From Frigidibacter mobilis (GTDB lineage: Bacteria > Pseudomonadota > Alphaproteobacteria > Rhodobacterales > Rhodobacteraceae), in the NCBI RefSeq assembly GCF_001620265.1, contig NZ_CP012661.1, forward strand, positions 4,036,001-4,100,000: 64,000 nt of DNA. The letters are read 5' to 3'. Positions within the stretch are counted from its first letter, which is position 1. Each line of letters opens with the position of its first letter. Shown in pieces: positions 18,428-28,093 of the stretch. The notes under the pieces are model-generated. The model did no database searches. It worked only from the letters and a program-made list of their open reading frames with translations, and was not told the origin of the DNA. Made by a program: the position numbers and the translations under genes.

Positions 18428-19448
18428 CGCCACCAACTGGGCGATCAAGCAGCGCGGTCTGAAGCCCACCACCAAGATCGTGCTCTGGCATCTCTGTGAC
18501 CGGTTCAACCCGGACTATGGCTGCTTCCCGTCGCAGGACCGGCTCGCGCATGACTGCGAGATCAGCAGGTCCACCTTGAACGATCATCTCGGTCAGCTGG
18601 AGGCGGTGGGCCTGCTGCGGCGGGTGTCCCGCATCGATCCGGTGACCAAGCGCCAGCTGCCGACGCGCTACATCCTGGGCTTCGAGCCGGGCTTCACGCC
18701 GGCCAAACCCACCCCGTGTCCGGAATCCGGACATGGCCATGACGCGGCCAGGAAATGCTCCGATGCAGCATTGGATTTGGCCATCAATGCACCCGCGGGC
18801 GCCCTGCCGTGTCCAGAATCCGGACACGGGTCTGGCGCCAGAGCCGTGTCCGATTTTTGCCCCGAGCCGTGTCCGGAAAATGGCCAAAGCCGTGTCCGAA
18901 ATCCGGACACTAACCTTGTAAGAGAACCACTAAGTAAACCAGTAAAGGAGGAGGAGGGCGCGCAGGCGCGCGAGGCGGAGTTCGATCGCTTCTTCGCAGA
19001 GCTGCTCGGCGCGCTGGGCCTCGACCCGGCCGCCCTGCCCGGCTGGTGGCAAGGCTGGCCGGCACGGCTGCATGTGCGCCGCTGGATCGACGTTCTCGGG
19101 CTGACCGAGGACCGGGTGATCGCGGTCGCCACGGCAAGCCGGCGCGATCATCCCGAGCCGCCCGACGGGCCCAAGGCGCTGGACCGGTCGATGGCACGCG
19201 CCGCCCAGCGCGAGGCGCGGGCAAAGGCACCGGCTGGTGCAGGCGCGCAGCACCCTGACGCCCAGCGCCGGCGCAAGCGCGACCCGTCGCCCCGGCCCAG
19301 CGGCGACGAGCTGGCGGCCTTCTACGCCGAGCTGGTGAACTCCGACCGCTACCTGCCCGCCAACACCATCAGCAACACGCTGCGGGATGCGATGCTGTCG
19401 CGCGGCCTTGTCACGCCGGAGCGCCTGCGGATGCGGGGTGTGCGATGA
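18417..19448 (+). CDS. Probable phage/ICE replication initiator with internal iterons
   Basis: This 343-residue protein has an N-terminal winged-helix domain (TTKIVLWHLCDRFN...CEISRSTLNDHLGQLEAVGLLRR), as in phage O-like replisome organisers, and a C-terminal domain (DELAAFYAELVNSDRYLP) of unknown type. Between them lies a low-complexity linker with repeated CPESGHG or CPEPCPENG peptides; these are the translation of five GTGTCCGGA-type DNA repeats. Initiators with their origin inside the coding linker are well known from lambda O. The gene starts 11 bp inside the VRR-NUC gene and overlaps the next gene by 4 bp. The role as initiator is inferred from domain order and iterons. Confidence 0.72.
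   Translation: MSHDATNWAIKQRGLKPTTKIVLWHLCDRFNPDYGCFPSQDRLAHDCEISRSTLNDHLGQLEAVGLLRRVSRIDPVTKRQLPTRYILGFEPGFTPAKPTPCPESGHGHDAARKCSDAALDLAINAPAGALPCPESGHGSGARAVSDFCPEPCPENGQSRVRNPDTNLVREPLSKPVKEEEGAQAREAEFDRFFAELLGALGLDPAALPGWWQGWPARLHVRRWIDVLGLTEDRVIAVATASRRDHPEPPDGPKALDRSMARAAQREARAKAPAGAGAQHPDAQRRRKRDPSPRPSGDELAAFYAELVNSDRYLPANTISNTLRDAMLSRGLVTPERLRMRGVR
18716..18955. repeat. Iteron array and AT-rich segment: candidate replication origin
   Basis: Three 19-bp near-perfect palindromes, consensus GTGTCCGGA-A-TCCGGACAC, lie at 18716-18734, 18809-18827 and 18892-18910. Two half sites, GTGTCCG(A/G)(T/A), start at 18846 and 18869. The last four units begin at intervals of 37, 23 and 23 bp. Directly after the last unit, 18911-18955 is notably AT-rich for this genome (taaccttgtaagagaacc, then aagtaaaccagtaaagg). 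The arrangement resembles a lambda-type origin: iterons in the initiator gene followed by an unwinding region. Confidence 0.7.
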
Positions 19449-20098
19449 CCATGCACAGACCCATCATCGCTCGCAGTACCCGGACCAGGCGTGCGCTGGG
19501 CGTGCAGGCGGTCCTGGAATGGGCCTTCCGCATCGAGAAGGCCCGGCTGGAGCTGCCGCCCCCGAAGGACGCCTCCGGCGAGAGCTTCGGCTTCGGCCTG
19601 GAATACGTCCTGCTGCAGCGCGCGGCGCTGGGCTGCAGGGTTGACGGCGGACAGCACAAGATCGGGAGCTACACCCATCCCGATGCCGAGGTGATTGCCG
19701 CTACGTTGGCCGGCATGCCCGACAGCCTCGGCGGCAAGCGCATGGCGATCCACGTCGCCGAACTGGCACGCGCCGGGCTGACGCCGGACTGGATGCCGGG
19801 GGAAGTGCCGCGCTGCGTGCCGGTGGAGACCAAGCGCAATCAGCATGGCGAGCGGGCGACGACCGTCGTCGTTGGCACCGAACGCGTGCTAACCCGCGGG
19901 AAGTGGCGGACGGTCGAGGTGCTGGCCTGCCCCGTGACCTGGCGGCCGCATCCGGAGCAGATCGCAGCGGCGCGGCGGGGATATGAGCAGTGGTGGCAGG
20001 CGCTGGACTGGGTGCGGGAGGGGCTGGTGGCCGGCAGCATGCTGCGAGAGGTGGAGGTGACGGGGGTTATGCCGGGGAGGAAACCGTGGGATAGATAG
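19445..20098 (+). CDS. Hypothetical protein, last gene of the phage-like operon
   Basis: This 217-residue protein is coupled to the initiator-like gene by a 4-bp overlap. The N-terminal half contains VQAVLEWAFRIEKARLELP, and the C-terminal half TWRPHPEQIAAARRGYEQWW followed by LDWVREGL. It has no membrane segments and no family I can name. Position at the end of the replication operon suggests a phage-type accessory role; nothing in the sequence shows which. Confidence 0.68.
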   Translation: MTMHRPIIARSTRTRRALGVQAVLEWAFRIEKARLELPPPKDASGESFGFGLEYVLLQRAALGCRVDGGQHKIGSYTHPDAEVIAATLAGMPDSLGGKRMAIHVAELARAGLTPDWMPGEVPRCVPVETKRNQHGERATTVVVGTERVLTRGKWRTVEVLACPVTWRPHPEQIAAARRGYEQWWQALDWVREGLVAGSMLREVEVTGVMPGRKPWDR

Positions 20099-20228
20099 GC
20101 GTCTCGGGCGTAAAGCACACCTTCACGAAAACTCCGAGTGCTTCTCCAGCGTCCCTATACAGCCAGTGGAAGTGTGAGTGGCTTCCTATCTGCGCTTCTC
20201 ACTCGGTGCAGCAAACAACGAGCGATAC

Positions 20229-20912
20229 CTACCCCATGAACCGATAGCCGATCCCTGGCTCAGTCATGATGAAGCGGGGATTGGCGGCGTCGTCGCCCAG
20301 CTTCTGGCGCAACTGGCGCACATAGACACGCAAATACTGGCTGTCCTCGGCATGCGCCGGGCCCCAGAGCGTTTTCAGGATCATGGCCTGGGTGACCAAG
20401 CGGCCCGCGTTGCTGGCAAGCAGCCACAACAGATCGAACTCGCGGCGGGTAAGGTGAAGGGCACCGCCAGCCTTGGTGACGGTATGGTTGGCCGGGTCGA
20501 TCCGCAGATCGGCGATCTCCAGCACCGTCGGCGACGCGGGTCCGCCCCTGTCGCGCAGCACGCCGCGGATACGGGCCAAAAGTTCCTTGATCCCGAACGG
20601 CTTGACGACGTAATCCTGCGCCCCGGCATCCAGGGCGGCCACCTTGCCCGCCTCATCGGCGCGCACCGACAACACCAAGACGGGAACTTTGCTCCAGGTC
20701 CGAACCTCGCGCAGTACGGTCAGACCGTCGGCATCGGGCAGGCCAAGGTCGAGGATGATCAGCCCGGGCGTCTCTCGCGCGGCGGCAAGGATGCCCTCGC
20801 GCGCGGTCGCGGCCTCGATCACGGCATGGCCCTCCGCCTCCAGAGGCACGCGCAGAAAGCGGCGGATTGGGGCCTCGTCGTCGATCACGAGGATGCGCGT
20901 CGGTTCGGTCAT
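20229..20912 (-). CDS. kdpE: Response regulator KdpE
   Basis: This 227-residue OmpR-family regulator has receiver residues DDE (11-13), phospho-acceptor D55 (LIILDLGLPD) and the switch lysine in VVKPFG. The C-terminal winged helix carries LTRREFDLLWLL and YLRVYVRQLRQKLG. It is the partner of KdpD and activates kdpFABC under potassium limitation. Its start overlaps the kdpD stop by 4 bp. It is the last gene of the leftward kdp cluster. Confidence 0.95.
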   Translation of the reverse strand: MTEPTRILVIDDEAPIRRFLRVPLEAEGHAVIEAATAREGILAAARETPGLIILDLGLPDADGLTVLREVRTWSKVPVLVLSVRADEAGKVAALDAGAQDYVVKPFGIKELLARIRGVLRDRGGPASPTVLEIADLRIDPANHTVTKAGGALHLTRREFDLLWLLASNAGRLVTQAMILKTLWGPAHAEDSQYLRVYVRQLRQKLGDDAANPRFIMTEPGIGYRFMG

Positions 20913-23590
20913 GCGGGGTTCTCGGGGTTGAAGAGGGGAATGCCGATCACGATACGGGTGCCGCCGCCGTCTGGCGATGCGGACTCTGCGCGGATGGTGC
21001 CGCCCATTGCCTCGATCAGCCCCTTGCAGATCGCCAGGCCCAGGCCCGTGCCGGCGCGCTGCCGGTCACCTTCGGCGACGCGGTAGAACATGTCGAACAC
21101 GCGGGCCCGTTCATCGGACGGGATGCCGGGGCCGGTATCGGCGACCGTCAGTTCAACCTGCAAGGCCACCCTGCGCGCCGCGATCGCAATGGTGGATCCT
21201 GCCGGCGCATATTTCGCAGCATTGTCCAGCACGTTGACCAGCACCTGTTCCAGCAGCATCCCGTCGGCCAGCACCAGCGGCAGCAAATCCGGCACATCGG
21301 TTTCCAGAACATGTCCCCGCAGCGGCGCGCGCAGGCGGTGGCGCGCGGTGCCGACCAGTTCGGCCACGTCCACCGGCCCCACCTGCGGCTTGAGCGCGCC
21401 ATGCCCCAGCCGGGTCATGTCCAGCAGGTTCTGCACATAGCGGTCCAGGCGCTCCCCCTCCTCGCGGATATTCTCGGCCAAGTCCTGCCGAGCATCGGCC
21501 GGCAGGTCGGGGGAATGGGCCAGGCTTCCCGCCGCGCCGATGATCGTCACCAGCGGTGTGCGCAGGTCATGGCTGACCGACGACAGCAGGGCCGTGCGCA
21601 GCCGGTCGGTTTCCGATGCCAGCCGGGTTTCGGACAGCTCTTCGGTCAAGCGCAGGCGCTCCAGCGCAAGGGCGATCTGATCCACCAGCGCGTCCAGCAG
21701 CCGCCGGTCGGTGCGGGCAAACGGCCGCTCGTCCGCATGGGCAATGCCGAGGACGCCGAGCCGCCGCTCGCCGGCGGTCAGCGGCAGGAAGAACCAACGC
21801 GCCGTCGGCAGAGTGTCGGAGCCGCGCCCTGCAGCTTCGCCCTTGTCCCACGAGAACTGGGCGGCAGACTGGTCACGGATATCCAGCTGGTCCTCGGGCG
21901 GAAAGCCCCCCACGACCTGCAGCTCGCCCGCAGGCGAGGGCTTCAGCAGAACCGCTTCGCACCGCAGGGTCGTGGCGACGTGGCTGACCGAGGCCCAGAT
22001 CACATCATCCGCCGTGGCCGCAGCGGCGACGCGCCGGCTGAAGTCGTAAAGCTTGTTGGTGCGGTCGGCGATGGTGGCCTGTGCGTCCACCCGCGCGCGC
22101 AACCGCGCGGCAAGATTGCCGGTGATCAGCGAGGCCGCCAGAAACAGCCCGAGCGTCAGCAATTCGCCCTGACGCGAGACGTGGAAGGTGTAGCGGGGAT
22201 GCGTGAACAGGAAGTTGTAGGCCAGAAAGCCGATCACCGCCGCCCCGATGGCCGGGGCAATCCCGCGGCGGCTGGCCACCACCACGACCGCCGTCATGTA
22301 GATCACCGACAGGCTGGCCACCGGGAACAACCGCTCTGCTGCAAAGGCGCAGGCCGAGGCCAGCGCGACAGCCAGCACCGCCTCGCCCCAGGCGCGGGGC
22401 TCCGCGCCAAGCTGCGGCAGATGCCAGCCGGGCCTCGCGGCGGGTTCATCGGGTTGCGCCGCCACGGTGATTTCAAAGCGGCCCGACAGGCGCAGCAGGT
22501 GAGTGGCCACATCCTCGGTGGTCAGGCGGGCCCAGAATGGCCGCCGGCGCGGGCGACCGATGACAATGCGGCGCACGTTCCGATCCGCGGCATAGGACAG
22601 GATCGCCTGCGCCACGTCGCGTTCTGCCTCCAGCGTGGCCAGTTCGGCGCCCAGCCGTTCGGCCAGCCGCAGGGTGCCTGCGAGGCGGTCCTTCTCGGCC
22701 TCGGGAAGCGTTTCCATCCGCGCTTGCGTGACGTTCAGCGCGATCCATTCCGCCCGCGCCCGGTCCGCGGACCGCTTGGCGACCCGGATCGCCTCGCGCG
22801 CCGCAGGGCTTTCATTGATGCAGACAAGGATGCGTTCCTGCGTGGGCCACGGCCCCGCAATCGCATTGGCCGCCATGTGCTCGCGCAGTTGCGCGTCCAC
22901 CCGGTCGGCGGCGGCGCGCAGGGCCAGTTCGCGCAAGGCGGTCAGGTTGCCCTTGGCGAAGAACGAGGTCAGCGCCCGGGCTGCCTGATCCTGCGGGTAG
23001 ATCTTGCCCTGCTTCAGGCGCGCCATCAGGTCATCGGGCGGCAGGTCGATCAGCTCGATCTCGTCGGCCATTTCCAGCACGCGGTCGGGCACGGTCTCGC
23101 GCACCCTGACGCCGGTGATGCGGGCGACGGTCTCGTTCAGCGTCTCGATATGCTGGACGTTCAGCGTGGTGAACACGTCGATGCCCGCCGCCAGCACCTC
23201 CTCGACATCCTGCCAGCGTTTTTCGTGTCGCCCGGTGTCGGCATTGGTGTGGGCCAGCTCGTCGATCAGTGCCAGCGCCGGGCGGCGGGCCAGAAGGCCG
23301 TCCAGATCCATCTCGGTCAGCGCGCGGCCCTTGTAGATCACCGGCTTGCGCGGCAGCTGCGGCAGGCCCGCCAGCTTCGCCTGCGTCTCGGCCCGGCCGT
23401 GGGTTTCGATCAGGGCGGCAAGCACATCCACGCCCTCGGCGCGCCTGCGGTGCGCATCGTCCAGCATCGCCCAGGTCTTGCCGACCCCGGGCGCCGCCCC
23501 GATGAAGATCTTCAGCCGCCCCCGCCCCTCGCGCGCGGCATGGGCCAGCAGCGCGTCCGGCGAGGGGCGAAGGGCGGCATCAGGTGTCAT
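20909..23590 (-). CDS. kdpD: Potassium-responsive sensor kinase KdpD
   Basis: This 893-residue membrane histidine kinase is of full family length. The N-terminal KdpD domain has a Walker-like GAAPGVGKTWAML near residue 35. A universal-stress-like domain follows (RILVCINESPAAREA), then four transmembrane helices in the middle (VLAVALASACAFAAE through LGLFLAASLITG), a GAF-type region, the HisKA box SSVSHDLRTPLVT and an HATPase domain (DTGPGIPSDERARVF; GTGLGLAICKGL). Coupled by ATGA overlaps to kdpC and kdpE. Unlike many genes elsewhere in the window, it is free of frameshifts. Confidence 0.96.
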   Translation of the reverse strand: MTPDAALRPSPDALLAHAAREGRGRLKIFIGAAPGVGKTWAMLDDAHRRRAEGVDVLAALIETHGRAETQAKLAGLPQLPRKPVIYKGRALTEMDLDGLLARRPALALIDELAHTNADTGRHEKRWQDVEEVLAAGIDVFTTLNVQHIETLNETVARITGVRVRETVPDRVLEMADEIELIDLPPDDLMARLKQGKIYPQDQAARALTSFFAKGNLTALRELALRAAADRVDAQLREHMAANAIAGPWPTQERILVCINESPAAREAIRVAKRSADRARAEWIALNVTQARMETLPEAEKDRLAGTLRLAERLGAELATLEAERDVAQAILSYAADRNVRRIVIGRPRRRPFWARLTTEDVATHLLRLSGRFEITVAAQPDEPAARPGWHLPQLGAEPRAWGEAVLAVALASACAFAAERLFPVASLSVIYMTAVVVVASRRGIAPAIGAAVIGFLAYNFLFTHPRYTFHVSRQGELLTLGLFLAASLITGNLAARLRARVDAQATIADRTNKLYDFSRRVAAAATADDVIWASVSHVATTLRCEAVLLKPSPAGELQVVGGFPPEDQLDIRDQSAAQFSWDKGEAAGRGSDTLPTARWFFLPLTAGERRLGVLGIAHADERPFARTDRRLLDALVDQIALALERLRLTEELSETRLASETDRLRTALLSSVSHDLRTPLVTIIGAAGSLAHSPDLPADARQDLAENIREEGERLDRYVQNLLDMTRLGHGALKPQVGPVDVAELVGTARHRLRAPLRGHVLETDVPDLLPLVLADGMLLEQVLVNVLDNAAKYAPAGSTIAIAARRVALQVELTVADTGPGIPSDERARVFDMFYRVAEGDRQRAGTGLGLAICKGLIEAMGGTIRAESASPDGGGTRIVIGIPLFNPENPA

Positions 23591-24180
23591 TCGGCTGCGG
23601 TGTCATCTGTGCGGGGCATCGGCATCGGAAAGCCTTCATCAAGGGCGATGTTCGCCTGCAGCACATTCACCCGCGGCTCACCATAAAGCCAGAGGGCGCG
23701 CCCCTCGACCCGGCCCGCGATCAGCGCGCGCACGGCGGCGGGGTCGGCGCCCCGCGCCGCGGCGACGCGGTCCGCCTGCGCCAGCGCGGTTTGCGGGCTG
23801 ACATGCGGGTCAAGGCCGGAGCCCGAGGCGGTGACGGCATCGATGGGAGCGGCCGCACCAGTCTCCGCCTCCCACGCGGCGCGGCGTTCGGCGACGGTGG
23901 CGACCAGAAGCGCCGAGGTTGGCCCCAGGTTCGATGCCCCGGTGCCGGCTGCGTTCCAGTCGCTGGCAGAGGGGCGGGGGTGAAGATAGGCGGCTTCTGC
24001 GAAAGGCTGCGCCACAAGGCTGGAGCCGATCACCCTGTCGCCCTGCGTGATCAGGCTGCCGTCGGCTGCAGCGGGGAACAGCGTCTGGGCAAGGCCGGTC
24101 ATCGCAAGCGGGTAGGCAAGGCCGGTCAGCAGCGTGAAGCCAAGCATCAGGGTGATGGCGGGGCGAAGATGGGTCAGCAT
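23587..24180 (-). CDS. kdpC: Potassium-transporting ATPase subunit KdpC
   Basis: This 197-residue KdpC has a single N-terminal membrane helix (AITLMLGFTLLTGLAYPLAM) and a periplasmic domain with the family motif SASDWNAAGTGASNLGPTS. I place the start at the ATG ending at 24180, preceded by AAGGA, rather than at the longer frame to 24219. The C-terminal VNVLQANIALD is typical. It forms the high-affinity K+ pump with KdpA and KdpB and lies 11 bp after kdpB. Confidence 0.94.
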   Translation of the reverse strand: MLTHLRPAITLMLGFTLLTGLAYPLAMTGLAQTLFPAAADGSLITQGDRVIGSSLVAQPFAEAAYLHPRPSASDWNAAGTGASNLGPTSALLVATVAERRAAWEAETGAAAPIDAVTASGSGLDPHVSPQTALAQADRVAAARGADPAAVRALIAGRVEGRALWLYGEPRVNVLQANIALDEGFPMPMPRTDDTAAE

Positions 24181-24191
24181 GGGATGTCCTT

Positions 24192-26228
24192 TCAGGCCAG
24201 GTTCAGGGCGACAAGGCACAGGTCGATGGCCTTGATCCCGACGAAGGGCACGATCAGCCCGCCCAGCCCGTAGACAAGCAGGTTGCGGCGCAGCAATTGG
24301 GCGGCGCTGGCGGGGCGATAGGCGACCCCGCGCAGGGCCAGCGGCACCAGCGCGATCAGCACCAGCGCGTTGAAGATCACCGCCGACAGGATGGCAGAGG
24401 TGGGCGAGGCCAGCCCCATGATGTTCAGCACCGCCAGCCCCGGATAGGCCGCGACAAAGATCGCGGGCAACACCGCGAAATATTTCGCCACGTCATTGGC
24501 GATGCTGAAGGTGGTCAGCGCGCCGCGGCTGATCAGCAGCTGTTTGCCCACCATCACCACCTCGATCAGCTTGGTCGGGTCGCTGTCGAGGTCGATCAGG
24601 TTCGCGGCCTCTTTCGCCGCCGGAGTGCCGGCGTTCATCGCCACCCCCACATCGGCCTGCGCCAGCGCGGGTGCGTCGTTGGACCCGTCGCCGCACATCG
24701 CGACCAGCCGCCCACCCGCCTGTTCGCGGCGGATCAGGTCCAGCTTCATCTCGGGCGTGGCTTCAGCGAGGAAATCATCCACCCCCGCCTCGGCGGCAAT
24801 GGCGGCGGCGGTCAGGGGGTTGTCGCCGGTGATCATCACGGTGCGGATGCCCATGGCGCGCAGTTCGGCAAAGCGCTCGCGCACGCCGGGTTTAACGATG
24901 TCCTTCAAGTGCACCACGCCCAGGATCTGCGTGCCCTCGGCCACCAGCAGCGGCGTGCCGCCGGACCGGGCAATGGCATCCACCTGCGCCGCCAGCGCGC
25001 CGGGCGGGGTCTGCCCCGTCAGCCGGATCACCGCGTCGATAGCACCCTTGCGGAAGCTGCGCCCGTCGGTCAGATCCAGCCCCGAAAGCCGGGTTTGCGC
25101 GGTGAAGGCGACCGGCGTCGCGCCCTGGGGCATCGCAGGAACGCTGCCCAGCATCTCGCGGGCCTTTTCGACGATGGATTTCCCCTCGGGCGTCTCGTCG
25201 GCAAGGGAAGCCAGTGCCGCCGCCTCGGCGAGGCGCCGCGCCTCCACACCCGGCGCCGGGATCAGCGCATCGGCCATCCGGTTGCCGAAGGTGATGGTGC
25301 CGGTCTTGTCCAGCAGCAGCGTGTCCACATCCCCCGCCGCCTCGACCGCGCGGCCCGATTTGGCGATGACATTGGCCTTCACCAGCCGGTCCATCCCGGC
25401 GATGCCTATGGCCGACAGCAACCCGCCGATGGTGGTGGGGATCAGCGTGACGAACAGCGCCCCCAGCACGACCACCGGAATGGCGGTGCCAGAATAGCTG
25501 GCAAAGGCGGGCAGCGTGACGACCACGAACAGGAAGATCAGCGTCAGCCCGACCAGCAGGATGTTCAGCGCGATCTCGTTCGGGGTCTTCTGCCGCTCGG
25601 CGCCTTCGACCAGTGCGATCATGCGGTCAAGGAAGCTCTTGCCCGGCTCTGCCGTGACCTTCATCACGATCCAGTCCGACGCGATGGTTGTACCGCCGGT
25701 GACGGAGGATCGGTCGCCCCCCGCCTCGCGGATCACCGGGGCGGATTCCCCGGTGATGGCGCTTTCGTTGACCGAGGCGATGCCGCGCACCGCTTCGCCG
25801 TCGGTCGGGATGATGTCGCCTGCCGCCAGATAGACGAACTGGTCCGCGCGCAGGGCAGTGGAGGCGACCTCGGTCGCCGTGGCCGGTGCCGCGTCAGCAT
25901 CGACCAGCACCCGCACCCGGGTTTCCGATTTCGTGGCGCGCAGCGTGTCGGCGCGGGCGCGGCCGCGGCCCTCGGCCAGCGCCTCGGCAAAGTTGGCGAA
26001 CAGCACGCACAGCCACAGCCAGAAGGCGATGTGCAGCGCGACCCCTGCCCCCGCCGTGCCCGACACAAGGTCGCGCAGGCAAAGAAGCGTTGTCATCACC
26101 GCCACGATGGCCGTGACGAACATCACCGGGCTGTGCCACAGCTGGCGGGGATCAAGCTTGATAACGCTTTGCCGGATCGCGGCCGGATAGAGCCCCGACA
26201 TGTCGGCGATTTTTGCAGGATTTGCCAT
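24192..26228 (-). CDS. kdpB: Potassium-transporting ATPase catalytic subunit KdpB
   Basis: This 678-residue P-type ATPase energises K+ import through KdpA. It has the phosphorylation loop [10 protein letters not shown], the actuator motif [10 protein letters not shown], the nucleotide domain and the hinge [20 protein letters not shown]. The membrane segments fit the P1A class, and no metal-binding CPC motif is present. It starts 8 bp downstream of the kdpA stop and is in one uninterrupted frame. Confidence 0.96.
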   Translation of the reverse strand: MANPAKIADMSGLYPAAIRQSVIKLDPRQLWHSPVMFVTAIVAVMTTLLCLRDLVSGTAGAGVALHIAFWLWLCVLFANFAEALAEGRGRARADTLRATKSETRVRVLVDADAAPATATEVASTALRADQFVYLAAGDIIPTDGEAVRGIASVNESAITGESAPVIREAGGDRSSVTGGTTIASDWIVMKVTAEPGKSFLDRMIALVEGAERQKTPNEIALNILLVGLTLIFLFVVVTLPAFASYSGTAIPVVVLGALFVTLIPTTIGGLLSAIGIAGMDRLVKANVIAKSGRAVEAAGDVDTLLLDKTGTITFGNRMADALIPAPGVEARRLAEAAALASLADETPEGKSIVEKAREMLGSVPAMPQGATPVAFTAQTRLSGLDLTDGRSFRKGAIDAVIRLTGQTPPGALAAQVDAIARSGGTPLLVAEGTQILGVVHLKDIVKPGVRERFAELRAMGIRTVMITGDNPLTAAAIAAEAGVDDFLAEATPEMKLDLIRREQAGGRLVAMCGDGSNDAPALAQADVGVAMNAGTPAAKEAANLIDLDSDPTKLIEVVMVGKQLLISRGALTTFSIANDVAKYFAVLPAIFVAAYPGLAVLNIMGLASPTSAILSAVIFNALVLIALVPLALRGVAYRPASAAQLLRRNLLVYGLGGLIVPFVGIKAIDLCLVALNLA

Positions 26229-26236
26229 GAGATGCC

Positions 26237-27904
26237 TCAGAAAGTCTGCCCGGCCACCCGCGCGGTTTCTTCCGCGATGGGGCCAAGGGCGAGGACGGGA
26301 AAGAAGGTGAGCGCGCCAAGGATCAGCACGGTCAGCACCAGCAGGGTCACGAACAGCAGGCCGTGGGTCGGGAAGGTGCCGGCGGTCACGGGGGCGCGGG
26401 TCTTGCGGATCATCGAGCCGGCAATGGCCAGCAGCGGGATGATGATCGCATAGCGCCCCAGCAGCATGATCAGCCCAAGCGCGGTGGTGTGCCAGGGCAG
26501 CGCCGCACCAAAGCCGCCGAAGGCCGAGCCGTTGTTGCCCGTGGCGGAGGAGTAGGCGTAGAGGATCTCGCTCAACCCATGCGGGCCCGCGTCCTGCACC
26601 GCCGCCAGTGCCTGCGGGACGGTTGCCGCCACCGCGCCGCCCACCAGAATGCCAAGCGGCATCGACAGGAAGGCCAGCACCGCCAGCGTCACCTCGCGCG
26701 CCTCGACCTTGCGGCCAAGGTATTCCGGCGTGCGCCCCACCATCAGCCCGGCCAGGAACACCGCCAGCACGACATAGAGCAGCATGCCGTAAAGCCCTGC
26801 ACCGACGCCGCCAAAGATCACCTCACCGATCTGCATGAAGACCAGCATCACTAGGCCAGACAGCGGCATGAAGCTGTCATGCATGGCGTTGACCGACCCG
26901 TTCGACGCGGCCGTGGTGGAAGTCGCCCAAAGCGCGGACAGCATCGCCCCGAACCGCTGTTCCTTGCCCTCCATGTTGGCACCCTGCCCCAGCAGCGGAT
27001 TGCCGGCGACCTCGGCCCAATGGATGACCGCGAGGCCTGCCACGAACATCACTGCCATTGCGGCAAAGATCGCCCATCCCTGCCGGCGATCCCCGGACAT
27101 GCGGCCGAAGAGGAAGCAAAAGGCGACCGGGATCAGCAGGATCGACAGGCTTTGCGCCAGGTTCGAGGCAATCGTCGGGTTCTCGAACGGATGGGCCGAG
27201 TTGACGCCGAAGAACCCGCCGCCATTGGTGCCAAGCTGCTTGATGGCGATCTGTGCCGCTGCGGGGCCGCGGGCGATGATCTGCTCCGCCCCTTCCATCC
27301 CCGTGACGGTAACCGCCCCCTGCAGGGTCTGGGGCACGCCTTGCCACGCCAGAAACAGCGCCAAAACCACTGACAGCGGCAGCAAGACCCACAGCACCGA
27401 GCGCGTAATGTCTACCCAGAAGTTGCCAAGCGTCGTGCCCTTGGGCGCAGTGAAACCGCGGATCACCGCGACCGCCACCGCCATCCCGGTGCCCGCGCTG
27501 ACAAAGTTCTGCACCGTCAGCCCGGCCATCTGCGACAGGTAGGACAGCTGCGCCTCGCCCGAATAGGCCTGCCAGTTGGTGTTGGTCACGAAGCTGATGG
27601 CGGTGTTGAAGGCCAGATCCGGGGCCATGCCGCCGATGCCATCTGGGTTCAGCGGCAGCGCACCCTGCAGCCGCAGCAGCGCATAGAGCAGCGCAAAGCC
27701 AGCAAGGTTGAATGCCAGCACTGCCAAGGCATAGGCTCCCCACGCCATGTCGCGGCCGGGATTGATACCAGCACCGCGCAACAATCGCCGCTCGATGCCC
27801 GCAAGCGCCGGTATCCCGGAATAGACACGGGCCATCCAGGCGGCGAGCGCCACGGCCGCGCCGATGAGCCCGGCAAAATAGAGTGCATAAGCAAGCATGG
27901 TCAT
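26237..27904 (-). CDS. kdpA: Potassium-transporting ATPase channel-like subunit KdpA
   Basis: This 555-residue multi-spanning subunit is descended from the superfamily of K+ transporters. Family motifs are visible: [11 protein letters not shown] (first selectivity loop), [20 protein letters not shown] (second), [15 protein letters not shown] (third) and [15 protein letters not shown] (fourth). It lies between kdpF and kdpB in a tight operon and is intact. Confidence 0.96.
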   Translation of the reverse strand: MTMLAYALYFAGLIGAAVALAAWMARVYSGIPALAGIERRLLRGAGINPGRDMAWGAYALAVLAFNLAGFALLYALLRLQGALPLNPDGIGGMAPDLAFNTAISFVTNTNWQAYSGEAQLSYLSQMAGLTVQNFVSAGTGMAVAVAVIRGFTAPKGTTLGNFWVDITRSVLWVLLPLSVVLALFLAWQGVPQTLQGAVTVTGMEGAEQIIARGPAAAQIAIKQLGTNGGGFFGVNSAHPFENPTIASNLAQSLSILLIPVAFCFLFGRMSGDRRQGWAIFAAMAVMFVAGLAVIHWAEVAGNPLLGQGANMEGKEQRFGAMLSALWATSTTAASNGSVNAMHDSFMPLSGLVMLVFMQIGEVIFGGVGAGLYGMLLYVVLAVFLAGLMVGRTPEYLGRKVEAREVTLAVLAFLSMPLGILVGGAVAATVPQALAAVQDAGPHGLSEILYAYSSATGNNGSAFGGFGAALPWHTTALGLIMLLGRYAIIIPLLAIAGSMIRKTRAPVTAGTFPTHGLLFVTLLVLTVLILGALTFFPVLALGPIAEETARVAGQTF

Positions 27905-27915
27905 CTTGCGCCCCT

Positions 27916-28008
27916 TCAGAACCGGCCCGGCCGCAGCAGTGCCGCGCCGAGATAGAGGAACAGGCCTAAGGCCACCGCCGCCCCGACGATCAGGTCAAAC
28001 AGGGGCAT
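27916..28008 (-). CDS. kdpF: KdpF, 30-residue regulatory peptide of the Kdp ATPase
   Basis: This single-helix peptide ([20 protein letters not shown], then a short basic tail) of 30 residues lies 11 bp upstream of kdpA. KdpF is a lipid-like stabiliser of KdpABC in bacteria. Its size, hydrophobic helix and position are all as expected. Its start lies 2 bp beyond the stop codon of the 27-codon gene upstream. Confidence 0.88.
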   Translation of the reverse strand: MPLFDLIVGAAVALGLFLYLGAALLRPGRF

Positions 28009-28009
28009 G

Positions 28010-28093
28010 TCACATCCGCTCCAGGCGGTGCACCGCCAGGGCGAAGAGGGCAAAGCCCCCGGCGCCGAGGCCGAAGTAAAGGACATCAAGCAT
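28010..28093 (-). CDS. 27-residue membrane peptide directly upstream of kdpF
   Basis: The frame begins MLDVLYFGLGAGGFALFALA and ends VHRLERM: one hydrophobic helix with a short charged tail, 27 residues. The stop codon is separated from the kdpF start by a single base, so the two must share a message. Similar tiny helical peptides occur before kdpF in other genomes as far as I recall, usually unannotated. Function is unknown; a second stabilising helix of the Kdp complex is a reasonable guess. Confidence 0.65.
   Translation of the reverse strand: MLDVLYFGLGAGGFALFALAVHRLERM

Noticed and set aside
18716..18910. Possible CRISPR array from repeated GTGTCCGGA units
   Set aside because: Spacing is irregular (93, 37, 23, 23 bp), the repeats are palindromic 19-mers inside an open reading frame, and there are no cas genes in the window.
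20867..23686. 939-codon rightward frame opposite kdpD
   Set aside because: High GC makes long antisense frames common; its translation is low-complexity Arg/Gln-rich sequence, while kdpD on the other strand has every expected domain.
24297..26453. 718-codon rightward frame opposite kdpB
   Set aside because: Antisense shadow of kdpB, with His/Gln/Arg-rich composition.
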